DNA of 64,000 bases from the NCBI RefSeq assembly GCF_964204645.1, contig NC_134035.1, forward strand, positions 3,906,501 through 3,970,500, written 5' to 3'. Source of the DNA: Tubulanus polymorphus. Taxonomy: Eukaryota > Nemertea > Palaeonemertea > Tubulaniformes > Tubulanidae. The first letter of the stretch is position 1, and every line of letters begins with the position of its first letter. The position numbers and the translations under genes are program-made. This document shows, one piece after another, positions 26,101 to 34,449 of this stretch. Under the pieces are notes generated by a model. That model worked only from the letters and a program-made list of their open reading frames with translations, searched no databases and had not been told where the DNA came from.

Positions 26101-29100
26101 TCATTAGCAGTTATAGCCACGACAGATCTCTCGCTTGTACGTGTTCTCCTCGCTCGAATGCGGAGAAAGCGAACTTCTCTGTGAAGAGACGCCTTGAACG
26201 CATGAACTCCCGATCTTTCCGATCTTCACTCGCTTGTAATGAATAATATAGTTATCATCCGCACTGGATAAATTACTTACATCAGCTAAATGCCCTGATC
26301 GTATACCGTACAATTGTTATCGTGACGAAAACACTGAATGCAACCATTCGACCCGGTGAATATTGCTAGAAAGCGGTGCTACATCTGATAACTTAACATC
26401 TTGAATGTATCATACTCCGGCTATTACTTATATCATATTGTTCATTACTTATATCATACTGTTCATTACTTATATCATATTTTTCATTACTTATATCATA
26501 TTGTTCATTACTTATATCATACCGTTCATTACTTATATCATATTGTTCATTACTTATATCATATTGTTCATTACTTATATCATATTGTTCATTACTTATA
26601 TCATATTGTTCATTCATTAATTTCGTAAAAATTCATACCATATCAAAAATACATTTTTTCATGTATTTTTACATAATGATGCCTTGGATCATGAATTGAG
26701 ACCGGGGTCGTGCCTCCTTCCTATACCACCCCCACCTTCAACCGATGACTCGGGTTAAAGATGAGACAGTCATTGAAATTTGATTACATTTTCTTTGTGA
26801 AGCTCTCTAAGGAAATGTCACGTTCCGTTTGGAACGAAGCCGCACTTTAATGTTAGATTCTATCTTGTTTTCGAAGTTGTTTTTGCGACCTATTATCCGA
26901 TGTTCAAGGTTGTTCTTCTATTTTTGCAAGGCCGTTGGCGCTCTATCTGAGATCCACGATGACCTTTAGATGTACAGTCGTGACCTAATATCTTAAAACT
27001 GTTCACAAGACTCTGGTCGTTAGATTGACTCCAGGAATGACATGTTCTTAGACCGGTCTTAAATTCAGGTCAGACTGGCGCAAGTCCTCTGATCTACAAA
27101 ACACCTTTGATAGACTAAGGGTATTCCTGGATCACGCCTACCATACTAACAATGAGGAACCATGGTAAAAACAGAATCTTCGAAATGTTCAAAGGATTAT
27201 TTTGCTCATCTATGAAAACCCGTAGCCCACGTCGATAACCAAGCCCCGTTTCAGGCGATAGCTACGGGATTTCCTTTCAAAGATATAGGAAAGACTCCCC
27301 TCCATTTTTTGGATAGTTCGATGCACAATGAAATTATTTGTACGGATCAACGTCTAACGCACAGAAATACACCTGAAAACCAAATGCATTTTCGCAGATG
27401 TCCATAAAGAGTGTCTGAGCACGCCATAATTATTGCAGTTACATTATGTCTTACGGCGCAGAGCTTTCTAGCGTGTTATCGCGTCTCGCTGGTTCTTGTT
27501 GATTGGAGAAAAGAAGCAATTTATAATTCTCTATATGGTGATTGGGCTCTGTCGCAAGCAGGTCTAATTCCACCGCTTCACTCTAGACATTGAACAATCG
27601 AATTCATACCAACAGCCTTGTAGTTTCTGGCTTACCCGCGGCAATGATCTTGGTCGTCACCTGCGTATTGATATACACAGCGAGCAAGACATCAAAATGC
27701 GCCGCATGCGATCCTTTATTTTCCGGGTTTATGCTCGATTTGCCGATCAAACAAGGGCTGAGTGATGGTCAACGCAGTCGGTTGCGTGGGAACCGAACCG
27801 AAATTCGGCAGAATATACATCAAACAGACCTAGTCGGAGTCGACTGGCTATTTGCGAACTTAAGTCACACGGAGGCGATTTGGCACCCGTGTGAACAGAG
27901 TTGTTCCGTGCAAAATTTGGCAAGAGCCAAATTTGGCCCGGACCAAAAATTTTCGTGTGATCGTGGCTTAAGTGAAACCGAATGTCAGTAGTCAGAAATG
28001 TAGTCCGGAAATAGTCATCTGTACGGAATTCAGCACGTTCGCACCATAGTTCGGACCAATATTTCCAAGATGGCCGACACTGTGAAATGCCTTACGACCG
28101 AACTGCGTTCGGTTATTAGTTCCGATTACTAGTCGACTAGCTACGAAAACGAAGTTCCCTCTTGAACTAGCTGAACGGTCGCCACCACGTTCCAAAAGAG
28201 CGACTTGCTTTCACGAAAGCTCGCCAGCGCAATTGATATCATGCGATTGGATTTTTTAAGAAGGATTTAAAACGAAGCTTTCATATTCTATTCGATTCAG
28301 TAATCGGATTATACGCAATCCCGTACAATATCAGGCCGATCCTGAGCTATCTATCTCTCTCCGTCGTCTCTATGTCATTCTCGCTCGAATCCCTCGGGTG
28401 TCGCGTCTGTTCGGTGTTTGATTGCAAATCTCGGCATTCGTCCGATGGGATGAACGTGTGTCGGCGGCCAGCATGTGTCTCGCCGTGCGAGGATAAAGGT
28501 TGTAATCAGCGGCAGTATCTCCCACGGCGATACGGATAACTACGTAACTCGATCGTTAGGTGCGAGAACGACACAAATACTGATTTCGCCTTTTTTTCTA
28601 ATATTAACTTATTCATACGGCGAGCTTTCGATTAAAAAGCATTGCGGCGGCCACACGGAAAGTACAGCCATTAAAGGAGCCAAGATTAGACATTTTGTCG
28701 TCATTGTTGTCAGAATGACCGCGAGCGTGAGCGAAAAGTATCCTGTTTCGAAGGTCACCTCAAACGATACCCGAGGCCAGGGCTGAATTGCACCAAGGGC
28801 AGCTACCTGGTCACGGCAGCGACTATGGAACTGAACTCCGAGGTCAGAGATCTTAATACTGGTCGTAAGTTGTCAGATTGGCCATAGAACTAAGATGATC
28901 TGCCATGACTTCGGAATGGGCCCCGTCTTAAATCGTAAAATAGTATTATGTCGTTAGATTGGCTATAGAATTAAGATAGTCTTAGACTGGGTCTTAAGTC
29001 TAACCCATGACTATGGAACCAATTCCTGAGGTCTTAGATGTTTAGACTTGTCTTATAAGTCGTTAGATTAGAGACACACGTTGGTCTTAGACTGGTCTCG

Positions 29101-30198
29101 AAATGTAAGCCGTGACTAGCCCCAGTGACTAGTCCTAGGCCTAATGAGATGGATTGTTCACTGTTAATCAAAAATATCGGTCGAAACGAAAGTAACGAAA
29201 ATTAGCAGTTATTGTTTTGTAGTCGCGGTTAGCTCATAGCCACAGGTAACAACCACAAAAGGTTCTCATTAACGGTTAGTTTGTACATGTAGATTGGCCA
29301 CAGTTGATCGCCGAAGGTTCCTCTATTAGCGGTTAGCCTGGTAGATTAGCCACCGAAAACAACCACAAAAGGTTGCTATAAACTTCAGGGTCATATACAA
29401 ACTAGACGTGCAACTGATATTCAAATTTCTAGCTAGCTGCATCAACGGTTGCAATAAGCTAATTATTAGATGGAACGATGCTAGGGCGAAATACAAGGAT
29501 GAAAATATAGAAATACCGAGTCCGAAATGTTTCTTTAAACAGGGTTTCTGTAAGCTAGTAGTTTATTTTCAACATTTTCGATTATATATGATTTTTATAC
29601 CCGAATGTTTTTATTATAGAAATTTTAGGGTTCAATAAAGTTGTGTTTTATTGTATTTTATTGTATTGTATTTCCTAAAGTTTGCTCTATTTTAGATTTG
29701 TTTAGTTCTGTTTTTACGTCTAGTTTGTATCAACACTTTTCATTATACACAAGTCTCTGGATTGGAATGTATATTTCTCAACTTCTGCTGTGCAGTAACT
29801 GTGCGGTAGTCCTGAGGATGAGTTTCCAGTTGCAGTCGAAACGTTGGAATAAACTACAGCCCGAGAAAGCATTCCGGGTTCGTTTTTCTTTAAGCTTCGC
29901 AAGGTTTTTTACCTTTCTCTCCTCGCAAATAGATATTTCACCTACCTGTCAGTGTCGATATGGCGTAAATGCAACCGTTTCCTACTCCGTTCACCAGACC
30001 CGTTACGGCGGTACATTTAACCAGCCAGTGCAGGCCTTTTCCGCCACCGAATTCATCGACTGTTAGCTTTTTCAAGAAGCAAACGTTGACGATCAACGAC
30101 ACCAAAACCGCAAAAATATATCCGGCGGCGGTAACGAAAGTGGACACCGGCGGCGGCGTTTTGAAATCCATTTCGGTTGAATTCGACTCGAAGACCAT
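14139..30198 (-). CDS. Class A (rhodopsin-like) GPCR with a modular insert in extracellular loop 2
   Basis: Five exons on the minus strand: 30198-29946, 17680-17578, 16464-16319, 15759-15376 and 14740-14139. All splice sites are GT-AG and the phases are 1, 2, 1, 1, giving 495 residues. Likely membrane helices are at about 21-42, 58-80, 94-116, 139-160, 311-335, 357-381 and 388-413. The short N terminus has one glycosylation sequon (N6). C94 at the top of TM3 probably pairs with C300 in loop 2. The DRY position reads E118-R119-M120, followed by a loop with P126 and Y129. This resembles the E-R-C and Pro pattern of prostanoid receptors, so a lipid ligand is a reasonable guess but unproven. TM6 lacks the CWxP motif, and TM7 has GYPVCY in place of NPxxY; a CxC near 425 may be palmitoylated. 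Residues 168-296 form an unusually long loop encoded by one symmetric exon. The GPCR call is solid; the subfamily is not. Confidence 0.85.
15376..15759 (-). other. Symmetric phase 1-1 exon encoding an extracellular module in GPCR loop 2
   Basis: This exon of 384 bases (128 codons) starts and ends in phase 1. It supplies residues 168-296, between TM4 and TM5. The encoded segment has a Cys-rich start (C173, C183, C193), four N-glycosylation sequons (N179, N188, N247, N268), and a stretch from about 203 to 292 with alternating hydrophobic strands and helices that looks like a small folded domain. Skipping the exon keeps the frame and leaves an ordinary short loop containing C300. I cannot name the domain; a SEA-like or ferredoxin-like fold is only a guess. 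Confidence 0.7.
18893..18985 (+). repeat. Dispersed repeat (GTCCCTTACRAACCCACCA family), partial copy
   Basis: TGGTGTCCCTTACGAACCCACCAGTGATACC...CTGGGAACGAAACAGGAGGTT matches the fuller copies at 23635-23775 (+) and 31078-31215 (-). Confidence 0.65.
19738..19830. repeat. Dispersed CTTAGACTGGTCTTRAG repeat, single unit
   Basis: TTAAGTTGTTAGATTGGCTTGAGAACAAAGATGGCCTTAGACTGGTCTTGAG is followed by AAGCCGTGACTATGGA. The same unit recurs in tandem at 28850-29130 and 47400-47660. Confidence 0.75.
20537..20788 (-). mobile_element. tRNA-derived SINE, copy 2
   Basis: On the minus strand a tRNA-like head reads GTGTGGGCGAGTCTTTAGAGC ... TGTGTTCGAACCCCG (A- and B-box-like). It is followed by CAAGACACTTATCCTCATTG, GGAGTAAATTGGGTACCTGGTC and CTCCTGAGCGCTTGCAGCTGCTC. 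The body matches copy 1 at 437-832. It lies in GPCR intron 1 and is transcribed with the host gene strand. Confidence 0.78.
22425..22500 (+). other. tRNA-like sequence with B box (pseudogene or SINE head)
   Basis: GGTTTGCGCGCGAAAATAGACCCGGGTTCGAACCCCG has a strong B box and is followed by GAGTGCGCGTAATTTCAC. A full cloverleaf cannot be drawn. Similar B-box strings with a GNG(C/T)GCG-type tail occur near 32685 and 34330. Confidence 0.4.
23635..23775 (+). repeat. Dispersed repeat (GTCCCTTACAAACCCACCA family)
   Basis: AATAGGGATTGGCCCTGTTATTT, then GTCCCTTACAAACCCACCATACC and GGGAGCGAAACAGAGGGTTTC, matches the reverse complement of 31078-31215 in the same order. Confidence 0.75.
24835..24910 (-). 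other. tRNA-like sequence with B box
   Basis: On the minus strand, CGCGTCGACGTGCAGTCGTGCGGTGCCATCGGGTTCGAGTCCC resembles the 3' half of a tRNA with a long variable arm. A complete tRNA could not be folded by eye, so this is probably a SINE head or pseudogene. Confidence 0.35.
25473..25770. mobile_element. MITE of the GCCGCGATCACACG family, copy 2, with TTTTA target duplication
   Basis: The left end GCCGCGATCACACGAA and right end GTGATCACGGC are inverted copies. TTTTA flanks the element directly on both sides (25468-25472 and 25771-25775). The interior TTGGCCCGGGCCAAATTGGCACGG and GTGAGTCATTCCCGGAACCGGTTGC is shared with copy 1. Confidence 0.8.
26422..26616. repeat. 21-base minisatellite, about nine units
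   Basis: Units of ATTACTTATATCATATTGTTC repeat nine times with few changes. Because 21 is divisible by three, all frames stay open, including a minus-strand frame repeating NEQYDIS. It has no start context or flanking coding signal and lies in GPCR intron 1, so I read it as non-coding. Confidence 0.93.
27865..27967. mobile_element. Short MITE of the GCCGCGATCACACG family, copy 3, with TTAAG target duplication
   Basis: The right end CGTGTGATCGTGGC is intact. The left end begins TCACACGG, missing the outer six or so bases. TTAAG flanks both sides (27860-27864 and 27968-27972). The interior AAATTTGGC...GCCAAATTTGGCCCGG resembles copies 1 and 2. Confidence 0.75.
28850..29130. repeat. Tandem copies of the CTTAGACTGGTCTTAAG repeat
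   Basis: Three units of about 85-95 bases share TCGTTAGATTGGCTATAGAA(C/T)TAAGAT and GTCTTAGACTGG(G)TCTTAAG, with (C)CCATGACTATGGAACC or GCCGTGACTA between or at the ends. Confidence 0.8.
29226..29395. repeat. Imperfect tandem repeat, about 55-65-base units
   Basis: Three diverged units begin CGGTTAG and contain AGATT(G/A)GCCAC, AACAACCACAAAAGGTT and similar strings. Confidence 0.65.
29812..29845 (+). ncRNA. Hammerhead-ribozyme-like motif (degenerate stem II)
   Basis: CTGAGGA starts at 29812. An imperfect hairpin, GAAA at 29838, then the palindrome ACGT and T follow, and GGAATAAACTAC comes after. The layout and downstream AATAAAC match the better copy at 51837. An outer GTAG...CTAC pairing could extend stem I. 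Stem II is poor, so it may be inactive. It lies 100 bases inside intron 1 of the GPCR, on the opposite strand to that gene. Confidence 0.45.
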
Positions 30199-31077
30199 CG
30201 TGAGAAAATAGCCCCCCGAAATATCCGAATAATCGACGCTGATAGTTTATCAACACGTGTTTAGTCGCATCCACCGATTCGTGAAACTGCAGGCGAAAAT
30301 GTCACCAGGTATTTACGCGCTGTTCCCGGAGCTGCGTCAGCCGTCGAATAGATAGACAGTCGTTGTAGCCGCCTCGTCGGGTCGGAGCATGTCGCTATAC
30401 TGCGATTACTTAACGTCTGCGAACGCGACGATTTTACACGCGGATGCGACATTTCGTTTCGCCGTATCTATCACGTTTATCTAGAATATTTCGTATAACC
30501 ATTAAAAAAACACCGCAGCCGTCTAGACGGTAATCTGTGTAGCCAATCCCACAATAATGGCGAAATAATAATTTTAAGTCAGAAAATGTTTCCTAGGTTA
30601 TGATAGTCTTTGTCGCCGTTTCGACTATATTCTGATAGTCATCTTTAGGAATACCGTCAATTTTCGTAATTATTGTGGCATTCGCTACCGATAGAATTCA
30701 CGGTTGGAAAATGCCATGTGTGGCCGCGTCGAATCATACTTCCGATACGGTTTAAACGCGACACTTTTCAATCGGACGTATCGGCGGCTGCTACCGGCAT
30801 GTTTTCTGCAGTTATCAATTTACCGTACGCGATCGATGCCTAGACGACGAAATCCGCAATATCGTATGACGTTCGCTTGACTGGTTTCCTATCGTCCCTG
30901 GTGGTTGGTTTTTTCGCCCGCGAGTCCCGGCGTATACGCTATCGTCTGTCGAATGTGGCGTAAACAGCAACAAATTCTCATATCGCCACATATGTTTAGA
31001 GGCAGTAGCCTACATCATTGGTGAGCTGAGAGATACGATAAAGCTTTATTCTCCGCCAGACTGAGATATAACGTTGG

Positions 31078-31215
31078 GGAGGTCTGAAACCCCTGGTTTC
31101 GCTCCCGACAAGCGTGGTGGGTCTGTAAAGGGACACTCAATCAAAAAAAAAAAAAAATTTACCAACCAAATAAATAACAGGGTCAATCCCTATTGTAAGA
31201 TAAAAAGGAGGTCTA
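31078..31215 (-). repeat. Dispersed repeat (GTCCCTTACAAACCCACCA family), reverse copy
   Basis: Read on the minus strand it matches 23635-23775, including AATAGGGATTGACCCTGTTATTT, a T-rich run, GTGTCCCTTTACAGACCCACCA and GGGAGCGAAACCAGGGGTTTC. The long A run at 31142-31156 is internal. Confidence 0.75.
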
Positions 31216-31297
31216 AAAATGTAATTTCTTACAACAGAATAACGAACAGTATAAGATACTTTGAAGGTTGATAGATTTGTAGTTTTTCTTTAAGTAC

Positions 31298-31332
31298 GAG
31301 CTTTCGTTACCTGTGCATTTGAGGCTCGTCAG
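31298..31332 (-). ncRNA. Hammerhead-ribozyme-like motif, AGCT type
   Basis: On the minus strand: CTGACGA, a loop with CCT...AGG pairing, GAAA, then AGCT and C (sharing the last A of GAAA), then GTAC. TAC before the core can pair with GTA after the cleavage base. The stem II pairing is short and leaves UAAC unpaired, so activity is doubtful. Confidence 0.45.
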
Positions 31333-32022
31333 GTAAACGAATCAAAAAATATTTGGGAAATACAATTTCTTTACAATACAACTACACGGAGAAATCTAAC
31401 AAGAATAGATTTGAATATACAGAGGTAATTTGGCTTCACAATTTATTAGTTTACGAAGTGAGTGCTCAACGCGAGCAATATACCCATTCCGGAGTCTTCC
31501 CCACGCGTAGAGGAGGTTGTCGGGTGAATTGACCAGGATTTTGTGTAATACGATATTTTCAAAACCGTGAAAAAGTTGTGTTTCTAAATCTCATCTTCAA
31601 TAGTATTTTTGTTGGATCCAAAAATTAAATAAAAAGTTCATTAAGTGCGAATAATTAATTTTTTTTTCTATATCTTATGTACATGTATGTATCTACAACT
31701 TTGATACCTCAACAACTAAGAATAAGGACATTGCTTAAAGCAAATGTTGTACGGGAATATCGAATGTTTTGAATACTCCTCGGCTGCAAGATGTCTTGAC
31801 GTCTATTGAAGCGGAGCTCGGAGATTTCTATAATACGTTTCTTTATCCTGTAATTTCAAATATTCTATTTTCTAAACTGATCAGTTCTCCACCTGACCCC
31901 CGCGGGTGTGACTTAGTCTGTTATGGAGCTTTCTACAACCGGCCGCTCAGCTTTTGCGGCAAATAAACTTAAGATATAAAGAAAAATACCTCCATCGTAG
32001 CGATACCGGAGTCTTCACGTGG

Positions 32023-32026
<4 letters not shown>

Positions 32027-32056
<30 letters not shown>
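32027..32056. repeat. (TCAA)n microsatellite
   Basis: Seven to eight ATCA/TCAA units in a row, starting TTCAATCAATCAATC. Confidence 0.95.
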
Positions 32057-32483
32057 CAATAGCACCCCTTCAGTTAACGGCGAACACGCATCAGACCTAT
32101 AAAATCTGTTATTATATGGTAACGTTGCCATAGTAATTGGTGTTTTCTCATGATCGGGGCCCGCTAAAGACGTCACCGACCATGATGTATTCGATGTTGA
32201 TTATATGTTTTGTACACACAGTGAAAAAGCTCTAGTCGTGGACCGTGCGTCAGAGAAGCACATATAACGAATCAACCATGCAATGCACTTTCTGTTTTTC
32301 AAAACGACATCTATCATCCGAGGGATTTATTTTTCGAATTTGATCCTGACGAATAAGTTATTTTATTTTGCATTTAGCCGAAGAGGCCATTTTGTACAGG
32401 CAAAACAACGCCGAAGCCCATTTGGGTTATGCAGCCAACCTAACAACTTGGGGTCAGTTGTTTATGATTCTTGACTGCGCAAC

Positions 32484-32642
32484 TTGTGTCATAGAATGAT
32501 ACCCGTCCCGTTTTTGTGCCACCATAGATTTAAGGATTAAGGGTTAGGGGTTAAGCGCAGCAGGCCCATCATGACTCAATGCTTAATCCGTCAATCTGTT
32601 TTGGGTATCAGACATCGAGGGCACCTGATTCTATGACACCGG
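32484..32642. mobile_element. MITE of the CCGGTGTCATAGAAT family, copy A
   Basis: The left end TTGTGTCATAGAATG and right end ATTCTATGACACCGG are inverted copies. The interior AGGATTAAGGGTTAGG, AATCCGTCAATCTG and GGTATCAGACATCGAGGGCA matches the reverse complement of copy B at 43297-43482. Confidence 0.8.
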
Positions 32643-32715
32643 AACCAGTGTTACGCGCACGAGCTGTACGCCCGCTCCTGGTTCGATCCCCGGAGAGTGC
32701 TCGTTATACTTAATT
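32640..32715 (+). other. tRNA-like sequence with B box
   Basis: GTTACGCGCACGAGCTGTACGCCCGCTCCTGGTTCGATCCCCGG directly follows the MITE and has a strong B box. The tail GAGAGTGCTCGTTATAC resembles that after the B box at 22470. A functional tRNA fold was not found. Confidence 0.35.
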
Positions 32716-34449
32716 GCGTCATCCTTATCGTTTCACCAGTATCGTCGATAATTGTTTGGAAATATCCCGCGGTGTTTTGTAATTATTTTAGCTATATGTA
32801 TCACTGTCATTGCGCCGTGCTTTTCGTGTCGGTTGCTGTCAGTGGGGAATGCCTATACAGGATTCAAAACGTTTTTTGCATCAATTTCCTCAGCAATTCG
32901 CTGGTTTTTAAAAACGTGAAATTTCCGTTAAGATATGATAATAACACTTATTCGAAAAAGGTTTTTATTTGTTTATACGTTGCAGTGTATTGCAAATCTT
33001 AAAACAATAGACTCGATGACAAACACTGTGTACTGGCTTATCGTGTAGCCAATTAGACGTTTGGCTTTTGAATCCATACTTCTTTGGGTTCGGACACATA
33101 AAAGGTGTCAGTAATTGGGGAATATCCCTATATTCTGACACTTAGTTAATTACCTTGGCTGTAACACGATTCATTAGGTTTCATTTCCGCGACGTGGATA
33201 GACGAAATCTCTGATTAAAGCAATGCAAATTTTGCCATTTGGACAAAATATCATCATCTCCGGCAAACCGTTTTGCCTTCATAGTAACAAGCCGCCTCTT
33301 TGGTAAACGAGAAAGTGATTAAACACGATTTGATCTGCTTCGGGTAGATTTTCAACCGCCATCAATCACGGGGCCTTTTTTACTGCAGAAACGATACTGC
33401 GTTAAATCTGTAGTGTGTATAAAATAACGATTGTTATTGTAGATTTTGTTCATTCACATTATCGCTTTTTAGCACCAACAACTCAAAAAAATACCGTAAA
33501 CAACACTGAAATTGCAACCGGTAAGAAAGTAAGGTTCCGCCCGTTTGCCATTTATTTACCCAACCACTTCCGCCTGGTCCATTCGAGGAAATTGACGTCT
33601 AGGCGCACACACAGTAGTGTGGAATAGCCGAATAGAGTACGAGGTTAAATTCAGGGTTTATATATGCATAGTGGCAGCGACACTTGAAGAATAGATTAAA
33701 ACCCATTATGTATGCAACAAACGATTAAAAACCAAATACATTTGATCAAAAATCAAAACTCGGAAGACATGACGTTTCTTTTGACTTTCGCACACATGAC
33801 GATGGTCCCTAAAAGGGGGAGAGAGAGAGAGAGTTTAAAACGTCGTGTTTTCTGACTTTAATTTTGCAAGATAAACTTTGATCTTATATATGAATTCAAT
33901 AGAATAGTGATTTTGATAGCCAGCCAGCATTCGACATTATGCTACGTTTTGGTGTATTTAGAAGGCCAATCTGTCTGACAGCCGTTTCTAGTATTTCCTC
34001 GTTCTGGGGATTCCCAGTTCTATTCAATTTCCCTTTCGATTTGGGTTTCAGGGTACTGTGTGATATAGCTTCGTTATTTTCATTGAAAGTGCAATGCTTT
34101 TGTAAAGCATTTTGCTAAGAAAAATTTTGTAAGAAAACTTCTCGTTTCATTATTTGAAAAGGTCATATTTTGTTCATGTATATTGTATATCCTATCAGGG
34201 ACAGACAGAAAATCAAGACACAAACAACGTTGTCTTTTAAAAAAAATTAAACGTCATGTTATGCAACAGCTGTTGGACTATCGGTATATGTTAGTATATA
34301 CACTCGCTTTCTATGTACGAGCCCGGGTTCGATCCTAGGTGCGCGTATAGGAAATTCGCTTCTTAATATCGTTTAACAGTCGAAACCGATCTACAAAACG
34401 CGAGACGTACGTCGCCTCCTGCTGTATATAGCTACACACATCCGGCAAA

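Larger units (their letters stand above)
17681..29945 (-). other. Intron 1 of the GPCR gene (12.3 kb), repeat-rich
   Basis: The donor is just after CTGACAG (29945) and the acceptor is TTTCTAG (17681). No exon was found between them. Contents include three copies or fragments of dispersed families, a SINE copy, MITE copies, a 21-base minisatellite at 26422-26616, and tRNA-like B-box sequences near 22470 and 24850. A near-perfect palindrome of 23 bases, TAGAGTTCACTAAGTGAACTCTA, lies at 19426-19448. Confidence 0.8.
30199..34449. other. Intergenic region between the GPCR and the TPR-TIR gene
   Basis: The first few hundred bases are presumably 5' UTR and promoter of the GPCR (transcribed leftward). 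It also holds a dispersed repeat at 31078-31215, a ribozyme-like motif at 31298-31332, a TCAA microsatellite near 32026-32055, a MITE at 32484-32642, and tRNA-like B boxes near 32685 and 34330. No coding exon is convincing. A TATA-like TATATA lies about 25 bases before the TPR-TIR start codon, which may be coincidence. Confidence 0.6.

Noticed and set aside
26393-26628. Open frames on both strands with a seven-residue repeat
   Set aside because: They come from a 21-base minisatellite, which keeps all frames open. There is no splice or start context, and the array lies in an intron.
33745-33780. Another hammerhead-like motif on the minus strand (GAAACGTC)
   Set aside because: The GAAACGTC part is present but no CTGANGA or stem II precedes it at a workable distance.
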